Of a stretch of DNA of 64,000 nucleotides, positions 47,411 to 57,054 are shown piece after piece. The stretch is taken from the NCBI GenBank assembly GCA_024349245.1, contig JALDNG010002692.1, forward strand, positions 1 to 64,000. Reading direction: 5' to 3'. Both the position numbers and the translations under genes were made by a program. Position 1 is the first letter of the stretch; each line of letters begins with the position of its first letter. The notes under the pieces were generated by a model, which was not told the origin of the DNA, ran no database searches, and saw nothing but the letters and a program-made list of their open reading frames with translations. This DNA is from Neodontobutis hainanensis. Lineage: Eukaryota; Chordata; Actinopteri; Gobiiformes; Odontobutidae.

Positions 47411-48867
47411 AGTCTACAGTCTTTACTACTGCTCATCTACGGTCTGTTCTACTGCAGGTCTAAAATCTCTTCTAATAAATGTTTACAGTCTGTTTAACTG
47501 CAAGTCTACAGTCTGTTCAACTGCACCTCTACAGTCTGTTCTAATGCTCGTCTACAGTCTGTATTACTGCACCTCTACAGTCTGTTATAAATGCATGTCT
47601 ACAGTGTTTTCTAAAACTCATATACAGTCTGTTCATTTGCTCATCTACAGTCTGTACTACTGCAGCTCTAGAGTCTATTCTTTTGCACATTGTCAGTTTG
47701 TTCTACGGGACGTTTACAGTCATTTCTATTGCTCGTTTACAGTCTGTTCTAAGGTAATTCTAGAGTCTGTACTACTGCTGCTCTGATTTCTGTTCACCTG
47801 CACGTCTACAGTCTGTTTTACTGCATATCTACAATCTGTTCTAATTGTCAGTCTGTTCTACTGGACGTTTACAGCCTGTTCTAAAGCTCATCTACAGTCT
47901 GTTCTAAAGCCAATCTAGAGTCTGTACTACTGCTGCTCTGACATCTGTTCAAATGCACATCTATAGTCTGTTCAACTGCACGTCTACAGTCTGTTCTAAT
48001 GCACATCTACAGTCTGTTCTAATGCAAGTCTACAGTCTGTACTACTGCTCATCCACAGTCTGTTCTATTGCACGTCTACAGTCTGTTCTGATAAACGCTC
48101 TACAGTCTGTTCTACTACACATCTACAGTCTGTACAACTGCTCTACTGCAGTCTATTCTACTGCACTTCTACAGTCTGTTCTACTGCACGACTATAGTCT
48201 GTATTAATAAATGTCTACAGTCTTTTCTAATGCACATCTACAGTGTGTGCTTGTGGAAGTCTACAGTCTGTTCTAATAATTGTCTAGATTCTGTTCTACT
48301 GCACGCCTACAGTCTCTTCTAATAATAGTCAACATTCTGTACCACAGCACCTCTACAGTCTCTTCTACCGCACATCTACAGTTTGTTCTAGTGGTTGTCT
48401 ACAGTCTGTACTACTTCACCTCTACAGTCTGTTGTAAAGCATGTCTACAGTCTTTTCTAATATTAATGTACAGTCTGTTCTAATGCTCGTGTAAAGTCTT
48501 AACAACTGCACCTCTACAGTCTATTATTCTGCACATCGTCAGTCTTTTCTAATGCACATCTACAGTCTGTTCTAATGGACGTATACAGTCTGTTCTAACG
48601 CTCGTCTACAGTCTGTTCTATTGTACATCTACAGTCTCTTATAATGCTACTTTACAGTCTGTACCTCTGCTCTACCGCATTTTGTTCTACTGCACGTCTA
48701 CAGTCTATTCTACTGCATTTCTACAGTCATTACTACTGTACTTCTAAAGTCTATTCTAATGCTCATCAACAGTCTGTTCTAATGCTCATCAACAGTCTGT
48801 TCTAATGCAAGTCTACAGTCTGTGCTACTGCTCATCTACAGTCTGTACTACTGCACTTCTAAAATCT

Positions 48868-48875
48868 GTTCTAAT
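48868..48875. repeat. 8-bp target-site duplication, left of DNA transposon
   Basis: GTTCTAAT precedes the insert and is repeated at 52596-52603. The paralogous uninterrupted satellite at 42964-42971 has a single GTTCTAAT in the same flanks (AAAATCT before, GCTCATCTGCAG after), which confirms the empty site. Confidence 0.88.
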
Positions 48876-48899
48876 CAATGACTGTAGAAGGGCTGGACA

Positions 48900-49198
48900 T
48901 AAGGAGTGTGACGTCACCCATAGCGTTTAACCGAAAATGAACCCATTTCAGTCGCCATTTTTAGCCGTTGTGGGGGCCATGTTGATTTTTGGAGCCAGAA
49001 GTCCTAATTTGGGCATATGAGCTAGGTTTGAGTGCGCGTTAGCATGGTAACCAGCGAGCCAATCAGATCCGGGCTTGTTGAAAGTTGAAAGTTGAAAGGT
49101 GAAATTCCTGCAGATAGCGGCAAAGCCATTGACGGTAGAAGGCGCTGACCAATCTCATCCTCTGTCTTTGCTGCATTTTGACTGCTGGCTAACTTGAG
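48900..49198 (+). other. Possible first exon of a plus-strand transcript
   Basis: A relatively GC-rich stretch with TGACGTCA near its start and a CCAATCAG motif near 49059. It ends at a donor-like GAG|GTAAAT (junction after 49198). The start is arbitrary. Support comes only from the candidate exons further along the same strand. It may be no more than the transposon's subterminal region. Confidence 0.3.
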
Positions 49199-49573
49199 GT
49201 AAATGTTATATTTATTTGTAATTCATTTTTTTTTATTTCTTTAATTTCACTCATAATAACTTGATTTTAATCAACATATAGTATTGAAAGATTTTTTTAA
49301 AGTAGGTTAAAAACATTGTTACTTGCATGCGAACATATGCTAGTAGTTAACTGTAATCAGAGCAGTGTTTCCTTTTTATTGCTAAATCTCGTTTTAATTA
49401 CTAATGGCATTAGTTATTAAAACTAATTGACTTTCTTATATTTAGTTTTTACCCAAATTATGTATAGAATAATATATGGGTAAAACGAAGTGTATTATTA
49501 GGTAAGCATTATCTAATTTAATGATTATATCTCCTTTCAGGTCACTATTATTTACCCCTTCTACGGTTATTGG
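49127..49573. repeat. Internal pair of TIR-like sequences
   Basis: CATTGACGGTAGAAGG begins at 49127 in the same orientation as the element's left end. CCCCTTCTACGGTTATTGG at about 49555-49573 is the inverted counterpart. Together they bound about 450 bp and resemble the outer terminal repeats. They may be subterminal transposase-binding repeats or the ends of a smaller, related element nested inside. Confidence 0.5.
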
Positions 49574-49642
49574 CTACGACAGAGACCTGAGCTAAAACAT
49601 CTCTGCTCCTTCACTGAGCCCTCTGCTGCTGCTCTACTTCAG
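49541..49642 (+). other. Exon-like segment (102 nt), plus strand
   Basis: Bounded by a pyrimidine-rich acceptor (TCTCCTTTCAG, ending 49540) and a donor-like CAG|GTGAAT after 49642. It is 102 nt long and open in one frame throughout, but the peptide resembles nothing I know. It overlaps the inverted internal TIR-like copy. Could be a real internal exon of a non-coding or decayed transcript; unproven. Confidence 0.35.
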
Positions 49643-49993
49643 GTGAATTTCACTTTTACACCAACATCTACGGTTTTAAATATTCTTCTGCTTTAGTAAG
49701 CACCATGTTGTCATCTTTGTTCTAAAATACATCTACAGCTAGCAATAGTACTAACCTGCTTATCAATAGATAGCCTCGTAATTATAAACTGTATGTTGTA
49801 AAAATATATAAAGTAGATCATTTAGAATTATAGTTTCTGTATGATATATATCTTAGCTTAATGATAGTTTTCTTAAAATAGACACATTGCATACATTTTT
49901 AAAAACTGGTTATTTAGAAATTGTAAACAAATATGCTGTATTTTTGAGATGGAGTAAATATGAGTTAAACCAGTTTTGATTTTTGTTTTTCAG

Positions 49994-50200
49994 TTTCCTT
50001 ACCTGTGCAGCTGCAGGTCAAAGACCTCAGGAGCAACCTGAAAGTTCAAGAAACCCTTCCATCTTTGAGCACTACTTTATCATTACAATTTAATAATACA
50101 CAAAACAATATGTTTTATGATTTGGTTATTTTCCACAATACCTTCTATTGCTTATGGCATTCTAAAATAACACTATAGTAATAAATGATTTAAAGTTTTG
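49994..50200 (+). other. Possible terminal exon with AATAAA, plus strand
   Basis: Follows a strong acceptor-like TTTTTGTTTTTCAG ending at 49993. AATAAA lies at 50180-50185. Reading frames close quickly. With the two upstream segments it forms a plausible three-exon non-coding chain starting near the left terminal repeat. Confidence 0.33.
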
Positions 50201-50379
50201 TCTGTTTGCTTTCATCTACTTTCACGTTATTTAAAAGTTTCTTTAAAAAGCCTTTTACAAGTTATTAACTCTGTGCACTTAAAAACAAAGTGTATACATT
50301 ATGTCAGATTCAAGATCTTAAAAACAGTTTATATATGCTTTCAAACCTAGAAGCACATAAATGAATGGAGATTGTATTT

Positions 50380-50573
50380 TGTTTTAAGTTTATTTAAAAA
50401 CGCTCAAGTTGTCGATGGACCAGGATGTGATGTAGGATGAAGCTGAGGAAGCCGAGGCTGGGCTAGGTCAACTGTCCAGGAGCAGAGAAGAACAGAGCAG
50501 CAGACTGATGACTGGACCTGACTGGACTGGGCCGACAGAAAAGCAGCAGCAGACAGGTAACTGTAGAGGAGCG
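50380..50573 (-). other. Possible terminal exon with AATAAA, minus strand
   Basis: On the minus strand a pyrimidine-rich acceptor (TTCTCTGTTTTCGCAG) ends just before 50573. The segment runs down to AATAAA (TTTATT on the plus strand at 50389-50394). An open frame of 62 codons (50404-50592) overlaps it but has no recognised domain. It mirrors the plus-strand chain and would converge with it, tail to tail. Confidence 0.33.
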
Positions 50574-50725
50574 CTGCGAAAACAGAGAACAAAGTAAAAG
50601 TTATGTTTAAAACAAGTCTTGCTGTTGGGCCCGGTCACCTCTGAACACAGTTAATCACAGGAAAAAAAACACTTCACCAGCTCACTGTGTTACTGTGTGT
50701 GTAAGAACTGTTTTTAAGAAAATAG

Positions 50726-50738
50726 TGGACTTTGATTT
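50726..50738. repeat. 13-bp target-site duplication of nested SINE-like insert
   Basis: TGGACTTTGATTT at 50726-50738 is repeated perfectly at 51106-51118. That length fits target-primed reverse transcription (LINE/SINE) rather than cut-and-paste transposition. Confidence 0.88.
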
Positions 50739-51105
50739 CATTCATTCATTTTCTACCGCTTTGTCCCGTTAGGGGTCGCGGGTGACTGGAGCCTATCCCA
50801 GCAGCTTTGGGCCTGAAGCGGGGTACACCCTGGACAGTGTCCAGTTAGTCACAGGGCTGACATATAGAGACAGACAGTGACAGACAACCATTCTCTCTCA
50901 CATTCATTCACTAGGGACACTTTAGAGTTGTCAATTAACCTTTACATGCATGTGTTTGGACGGTGGGAGGAAGCCGGAGTACCGGAGAGAACCCACAGTA
51001 ACACGCTGGAGGACATGCAGACTCCTCACAGAAAGACCGGAGTCGGCCGAGAGAATGTTTGAGTCTGCCGGGTTTTGAACTCACGACCTTCTTGCTCGTG
51101 CACCC
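50739..51105 (-). mobile_element. Nested SINE-like/LINE-tail retroposon
   Basis: A 367-bp insertion inside the DNA transposon, bounded by the 13-bp target duplication. It contains a segment familiar from many teleost genomes: CATTCATTCATTTTCTACCG, then AGGGGTCGCGGG, GCCTATCCCAGC, GGGGTACACCCTGGAC and GGTGGGAGGAAGCCGGAGTA. On the minus strand it would end in a short GAATGAATG-type tail and begin with a head containing GTTCAAAACCC, which loosely resembles a tRNA-type B box. I therefore place it on the minus strand as a SINE or short LINE 3' piece. Family name not assigned. It carries no credible coding sequence. Confidence 0.75.
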
Positions 51106-51430
51106 TGGACTTTGATTTGAACTTACATTTTCCTAAATATAATAATTAATGTACAGTACATTTCAGTTAATGTGAAATGTACTGTGTCAGAGATCATGTC
51201 TGTCATGTTTAAAACCTGACTTAAACATTTACTTGTCCACTGTTGTCATGATTTACAGATGATAAATGTACAAATATAAAACTAACACATGCACTTTAGC
51301 TACAGTAATTTTCAAGAGATGTATGACTGTAGAGTAAGGAAAGTGTTTTCTAGAGTAAAAAAGTCTCAGAGGTTAGTGGGCACTGCACGTGTAATGTTTA
51401 ATGTAATGTGTAGTTTAATCTAACACTCAC

Positions 51431-51540
51431 CTTTGTCTGAATATCCTCTTCAAAGTGCTCACACCACAACAAGAGCCTTTCTTCTGATCAGCCTCAGCAT
51501 CACCTTTAGCCTCAGTTTGACAGCATCACATTTAGGAAAT
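51431..51540 (-). other. Exon-like segment (110 nt), minus strand
   Basis: On the minus strand it is preceded by a pyrimidine-rich acceptor ending TTCTCTCACAG and followed by a donor-like CAAAG|GTGAGTG. It forms the middle of a possible three-exon chain with 51948 and above (first) and 50573-50380 (last). No function recognised. Confidence 0.35.
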
Positions 51541-51947
51541 CTGTGAGAGAACAATATCTATTTTAATAAAACAGACATATGTCAAATGTATTTACCAAAA
51601 TGACACAACCCAGATCTTTGTAAAAGAGTACATTAAGCCCACTTCTAATTTTGATTATATTATTATGATTATATTATGACATTTACTGACTTTGCAAACT
51701 ACACAGTAATTTTTCAGCCAGATACATTTAGCCTTAATATTATCTTACTAAAAACTAAAAAAAAACATTATGCTTAATTCCTTCCAAATTGAAGGTTAGA
51801 TATGACCTTATATCATATTATTACCAAGTTTGGTCCAGTGTATCATATTAAGCTATCGTTAAAGCGGTGGAGAGCCACCTTGGGTCAGCTAAAAACGTAT
51901 AACAAATGTATATATTCTGACAGTAAGACATGCAAAAATGTACTCAC

Positions 51948-52300
51948 CTTGAAACTGGAGCGTGCTTCATTTAGTGCAGTTGTACGATGAAAAAGTTACT
52001 TAAATTAGCGGAGTTAAATCAAACACAGCTAGCGTTAGCTTTTAGCTAAAAGCAGGCGATCTCCATACATGAACAGCAGCAACTAACAAACTAATTAACA
52101 AAAACGAAGACTTACTGGCTAAAAGTTTCAGAAAACAAAGACTAACTAAAAACAATCTTTGGGTGTAGCAAAAGCTTGAACTTCACTGATTTAAAATAGT
52201 TAGGTCTCCACGAGTCTCTCTTCTGTTCATATAACGCTATATTCCAGCTGCTTTTTTTACCGAGAGCAGCTTAAAACTACAAAATGCCGGTAGCGAGATC
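51948..52300 (-). other. Possible first exon of a minus-strand transcript
   Basis: Ends, on the minus strand, at a near-consensus donor CAAG|GTGAGTA (TACTCACCTTG on the plus strand at 51941-51951). The start is not defined; a GC-rich stretch (GGGGCGTGGCTGATC on the minus strand) near 52290-52310 could be promoter-proximal. No long open frame. Confidence 0.3.
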
Positions 52301-52595
52301 AGCCACGCCCCACGATCCGACATAGCAGAATAGAGGCATCTGATAGGTAGGTTAATAATCTTAATAGTATGAGTTATGTGACAAATATCAATATAGCAAT
52401 TACGAGAATAATAAGATTGTGTTCAAAGAAAGGCGGAGCGTTAGAATGATGACTGTGAGAAAAATAGTCACTTCGTAATTGCCGATTTTTCAATGGATGT
52501 CAATAGGGGTCATGCTTGATGGAGCCAACCCCTACTTCCTATTTGGCACAGACCCAGAAGCGGGCTTGCTATGTCCAGCCCTTATACCGTCAATG

Positions 52596-55500
52596 GTTCT
52601 AATGCTCATCTGCAGTCTGTATTACTGCACCTCTACAATCTGTTCTAAAGCATGTCTACAGTATTTTCTAATACTCATATACAGTCTGTTCTAATGCTCG
52701 TCTACAGTCTGTACTACTGCACATCTACAGTCTCAACTACTGCACTTCTTAAGTCTGTTTCTAATGCACATCTACAGTCTGTTCTAATGCAAGTCTACAG
52801 TCTGTACTACTGCTCATTTACGGTCTGTTCTACTGCAGGTCTACAGTCTGTTGTAATAAACGTCTACAGTCTGTTCTACTGCACATCTACAGTCTGTACT
52901 ACTGCACTTCTACAGTCTGTTCTAATGCACATCTACAGTCTGTTTTACTGCTCATATACAGTCTGTTCAACTGCACGTCTACAGTCTGTTTTACTGCTCA
53001 TATACAGTCTGTTCTAATGCACATCTACAGTCTGTTCTAATGCAAGTCTTTACTACTGCTCATCTACGGTCTGTTCTACTGCAGGTCTAAAATCTCTTCT
53101 AATAAATGTCTACAGTCTGTTCTACTGCACATCTACAGTCTGTAATACTGCACTTCTACAGACTGTTCTAATGCTCATCTACAGTCTGTATTACTGCACC
53201 TCTACAGTCTGTTCCAAAGCATGTCTAGAGTGTTTTCTTATACTCAAATACAGTCTGGTCTAATGCTCGTCTACAGTCTGTTAAACTGCACCTCTACAGT
53301 CTGTTCTAAAGCATGTCTATAGTGTTTTCTAATTCAAATATACAGTTTGTTCTAATGCTCGTCTACAGTCTGAACTACTGCTCTTCTACAGTCTGTTCTA
53401 AAGCATGTCTAGAGTGTTTTCTAATACTCATATACAGTCTGTTCTAATGCTCATGTACAGTCTGTAGTACTGCACCTAGTCTATTCTTCTGCACATGTTT
53501 TACTGGATGTTTACAGTCATTTTTAATGCAAGTCTACAGTCTGTACTACTGCTCATCTACAGTCTGTTCTAATGCCAGTTTACAGTCTGTACTTCTGCTC
53601 ATATACAGTCTGTTCTAATGCACATCTACAGTCTGTTCTAATGCAAGTCTACATTCTGTACTACTGCTCACCTACAGTCTGTTCTTCTGCACGTCTACAG
53701 TCTGTTCTGATAAACTTCTACAGTCTGTTCTACTGCATATCTACAGTCTCTACTACTGCACTTTTAAAGTCTGTTCTAATGCACATCTACAGTCTGTTCT
53801 AATGCCATTTTACAGTCTTTACTACTGCTCTACTGCAGTCTATTCTACTGCACTTCTACAGTCTGTTTTACTGCACATATACAATGTGTTCTAATTGTCA
53901 GTCTGTTCTACTGAACATTTACAGTCTGTTCTAAAGCTCATCTACAGTCTGTTCTAAAGCCAATCTAGAGTCTGTACTACTGCTGCTCTGAAGTCTGTTC
54001 AACTGCTTGTCTACAGTCTGTTCAATTGCAGCTCTACAGTCTGTTCTATTGTACGTCTACAGTCTGCTCTACTGCACGATTAAAGTCTTTTTAATAAACA
54101 TCTACAGTCTTTTCTAATGCACATCTACAGTTTGTTCTACTGGTGTCTACAGTCTCTAATTGTCATTCTGTTCTACTGAACGTTTACAGTCTGTTCTAAA
54201 GCTCGACAACAGTCTGTTCTAAAGCCAATCTAGAGTCTGTACTACTGATGCTCTAAAGTCTGTTCAACTGCACGTCTACAGTCTGTTCAACTGCACCTCT
54301 ACAGTCTGTTCTATTGTCTACAGTCTGTTCTACTGCACGACTATAGTCTGTATTAATAAATGTCTACAGTCTTTTCTACTACACATCTACAGTCTCTACT
54401 ACTGCACTTCTAAAGTCTGTTTCTAATGCACATCTACAGTCTGTTCTAATGCAAGTCTATAGTCAGTACTACTGCTCATCTATGGTCTGTTCTAGTGCAG
54501 GTCTACAGTCTGTTCTAATAAATGTCTACAGTCTATAGTCTGTTCTAATGCTCGTCCACAGTCTGTTCTAATGCAAGTCTATAATCTGTACTACTGCTCA
54601 TTTACAGTCTGTTCTAATGCAAGTCTACAGTCTGTAATACTGCTCATTTACGGTCTGTTCTACTGCAGGTCTACAGTCTGTTGTAATAAACGTCTACAGT
54701 CTGTTCTACTGCACATCTACAGTCTGTACTACTGCACTTCTACAGTCTGTTCTAATGCTCGTCTACAGTCTGTATTACTGCACGTCTACAGTCATTTCAA
54801 CTACACCTCAACAGTCTGTTCTAATGCCAGTTTACATTCTTTACCTCTGCTCTACTGCAGTCTGTTCTACTGCACGTCTACAGTCTGTTCTACTGCTGCT
54901 CTGAAGTCTGTTCAACTGCATGTCTGTAGTCTGTTCAACTGCAACTCTACGTCTGTTCTATTGTATGTCTACATTCTGTTCTAATGCACATCTACAGTCT
55001 GTTCTAATGCAAGTCTACAGTCTGTACTACTGCTCGTGTACAGTCTGTACTATTGCACCTCTACAGTCTGTTCTAAAGTATGTCTACAGTCTATTCTAAT
55101 ACTCATACACAGTCTGTTCTAATGCTCGTCTACAGTCTCTACTAACGGACATTTAAATTCTATTCTTCTGCAGCATCATTAGTCTGTTTTACTGGACATC
55201 TACAGTCTGTTTTATACACGTATATAGTCTCTTCAAATACTCGTCCACAGTCTGTTCTAATGCAGTCTGTACTACTGCACATCTATAGTCTGTTCTATTG
55301 CTCGAATACAGTCTGTTCTAATGCCCAATAAAAGTCTTTACTACTCCACCTCTACAGTTTGTTCTACTTCTCCTCTACAGTCTGTTCTACTGCAGGTCTA
55401 CAGTCTGTTCTAATGCCAGTCTAGAGTCTGTACTACTGCTGCTCTACAGTCTGTTCTACTGCAAGTCTACATTCTGTTCTACTGCACATCTACAGTCTGT

Positions 55501-56780
55501 TCTAATGCACATCTACAGTCTGTTCAACTGCAAGTCCACTGTCTCATCTACTGCTCTTCTACAGTCTGTTCTACTGCACGACTCTAGTCGGTTTTATTAA
55601 AGGTCTACAGTCTCTTCTAATGCACATCTACAGTCTGTTCTAATGCACATCTACAGTCTGTTCTACTGGACGTCTACAGTCAGTTCTAAAGCCAATCTAG
55701 AGTCTGTACTACTGCTGCTCTGAAGTCTGTTTAACTGCAAGTCTACAGTCTGTTCAACTGCACTTCTACAGTCTGTTCTAATGCCATTTTACAGTCTGTA
55801 CCTCTGCTCTACTGCAGTCTGTTCTATTGCACTTCTACATTCTTTTTAACTGCACATCTACAGTCTGTTCTAATGCACATCTACAGTCTGTTCTAATGCA
55901 AGTCTACAGTCTTTACTACTGCTCATCTACGGTCTGTTCTACTGCAGGTCTAAAATCTCTTCTAATAAATGTCTACAGTCTGTTCTACTGCACATCTACA
56001 GTCTGTAATACTGCACTTCTACAGACTGTTCTAATGCTCGTCTACAGTCTGTATTACTGCACCTCTACAGTCTGTTCCAAAGCATGTCTAGAGTGTTTTC
56101 TTATACTCAAATACAGTCTGTTCTAATGCTCGTCTACAGTCTGTTAAACTGCACCTCTACAGTCTGTTCTAAAGCATGTCTATAGTGTTTTCTAATTCAA
56201 ATATACAGTTTGTTCTAATGCTCGTCTACAGTCTGAACTACTGCTCTTCTACAGTCTGTTCTAAAGTTTGTCTAGAGTGTTTTCTAATACTCATATACAG
56301 TCTGTTCTAATGCTCGTCCACAATCTGTTAAACTGCACCTCTAGAGTCTGTTCTAAAGCATGTCTAGAGAGTTTTCTAATACTAATATAAAGTCTGGTCT
56401 AATGCTCATGTACAGTCTGTAGTACTGCACCTAGTCTATTCTTCTGCACATTGTCAGTCTGTTTTACTGGATGTTTACAGTCATTTCTAATGCAAGTCTA
56501 CAGTCTGTTTTACTGCTCATATACAGTCTGTTCTAATGCACATCTACAGTCTGTTCTAATGAAAGTCTACATTTTGTACTACTGCTCACCTACAGTCTGT
56601 TCTTCTGCACGTCTACAGTCTGTTCTGATAAACTTCTACAGTCTGTTCTACTGCATATCTACAGTCTATACTACTGCACTTTTAAAGTCTGTTCTAATGC
56701 ACATCTACAGTCTTTTCTAATGCAAGTCTAATGTTTGTACTACTGCTCATCTACGGTCTGTTCTACTGCAGGTCTACAGT
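52596..56780 (+). repeat. 23-bp satellite array, plus-oriented block 3
   Basis: Resumes after the DNA transposon with GTTCTAATGCTCATCTGCAG, matching the uninterrupted paralogue at 42964. It includes long strings shared with 43150-44800 and three copies of one variant string, at about 44360-44830, 53040-53480 and 55890-56440. No gene or unique stretch is seen. Confidence 0.93.
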
Positions 56781-57054
56781 TAATGGATTGGATTTATATT
56801 GCGCTTTTCTCCCAAGGGACCAAGGGACTCAAAGCGCCCACAAGCCGTCCATTATTCATTCATACACAGTCACACACTGGTGATGGTAACTACAACTGTA
56901 GCCACAGATGCCCTAGGGCAGACTGACAGAGACGTGGCAGCCATTTTGACCCTAAGGCCTCTTTGACCATCACCACATACATTCACTGAACATTCTTAAA
57001 CATTCATACGAGGCAAGGTGGGTTAAGTGTCTTGCCCAAGGACACAACGACAGG
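56781..57054 (-). mobile_element. L2-clade LINE/SINE 3' fragment
   Basis: TAATGGATTGGATTTATATT, then GCGCTTTTCT and CAAAGCGC, is the reverse complement of the conserved 3' tail seen in fish L2-type LINEs and the SINEs that share it. GGGTTAAGTGTCTTGCCCAAGGACAC near the other end is a motif common in the same elements. The element is on the minus strand, about 274 bp, and non-coding apart from chance frames. I find no clear target duplication: the left flank (...GGTCTACAGT) and right flank (TATCTCTACAGT...) come from different satellite monomers, so the site may have been rearranged afterwards. Confidence 0.75.

Larger units (their letters stand above)
40899..48875 (+). repeat. 23-bp satellite array, plus-oriented block 2
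   Basis: Plus-oriented 23-bp satellite with many shared higher-order strings. The segment 41437-42971 recurs, with small differences, at about 47546-48875, where the later copy is interrupted by the DNA transposon. The segment 43150-44170 recurs at about 54376-55390. No unique sequence or gene is seen within the block. Confidence 0.93.
48876..52595. mobile_element. Non-autonomous DNA transposon-like element, 3.72 kb
   Basis: The insert has imperfect terminal inverted repeats. The left end reads CAATGACTGTAGAAGGGCTG, and the right end, reversed, reads CATTGACGGTATAAGGGCTG; about 23 of the outer 26 positions match. An 8-bp target duplication flanks it. Eight-bp duplications are typical of the hAT and P superfamilies; I cannot choose between them from the ends alone. 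Further TIR-like copies lie inside at about 49127 (direct) and 49555-49573 (inverted). No long open frame or recognisable transposase is present, so it needs a transposase supplied elsewhere. The left end carries TGACGTCA and CCAAT-like motifs. The interior is AT-rich and holds exon-like segments on both strands and a nested SINE-like insertion. Confidence 0.82.

Noticed and set aside
50404..50592. 62-codon minus-strand frame in the transposon as a protein-coding gene
   Set aside because: It overlaps a candidate terminal exon but extends past the acceptor-like site, is low complexity, and has no recognised domain.
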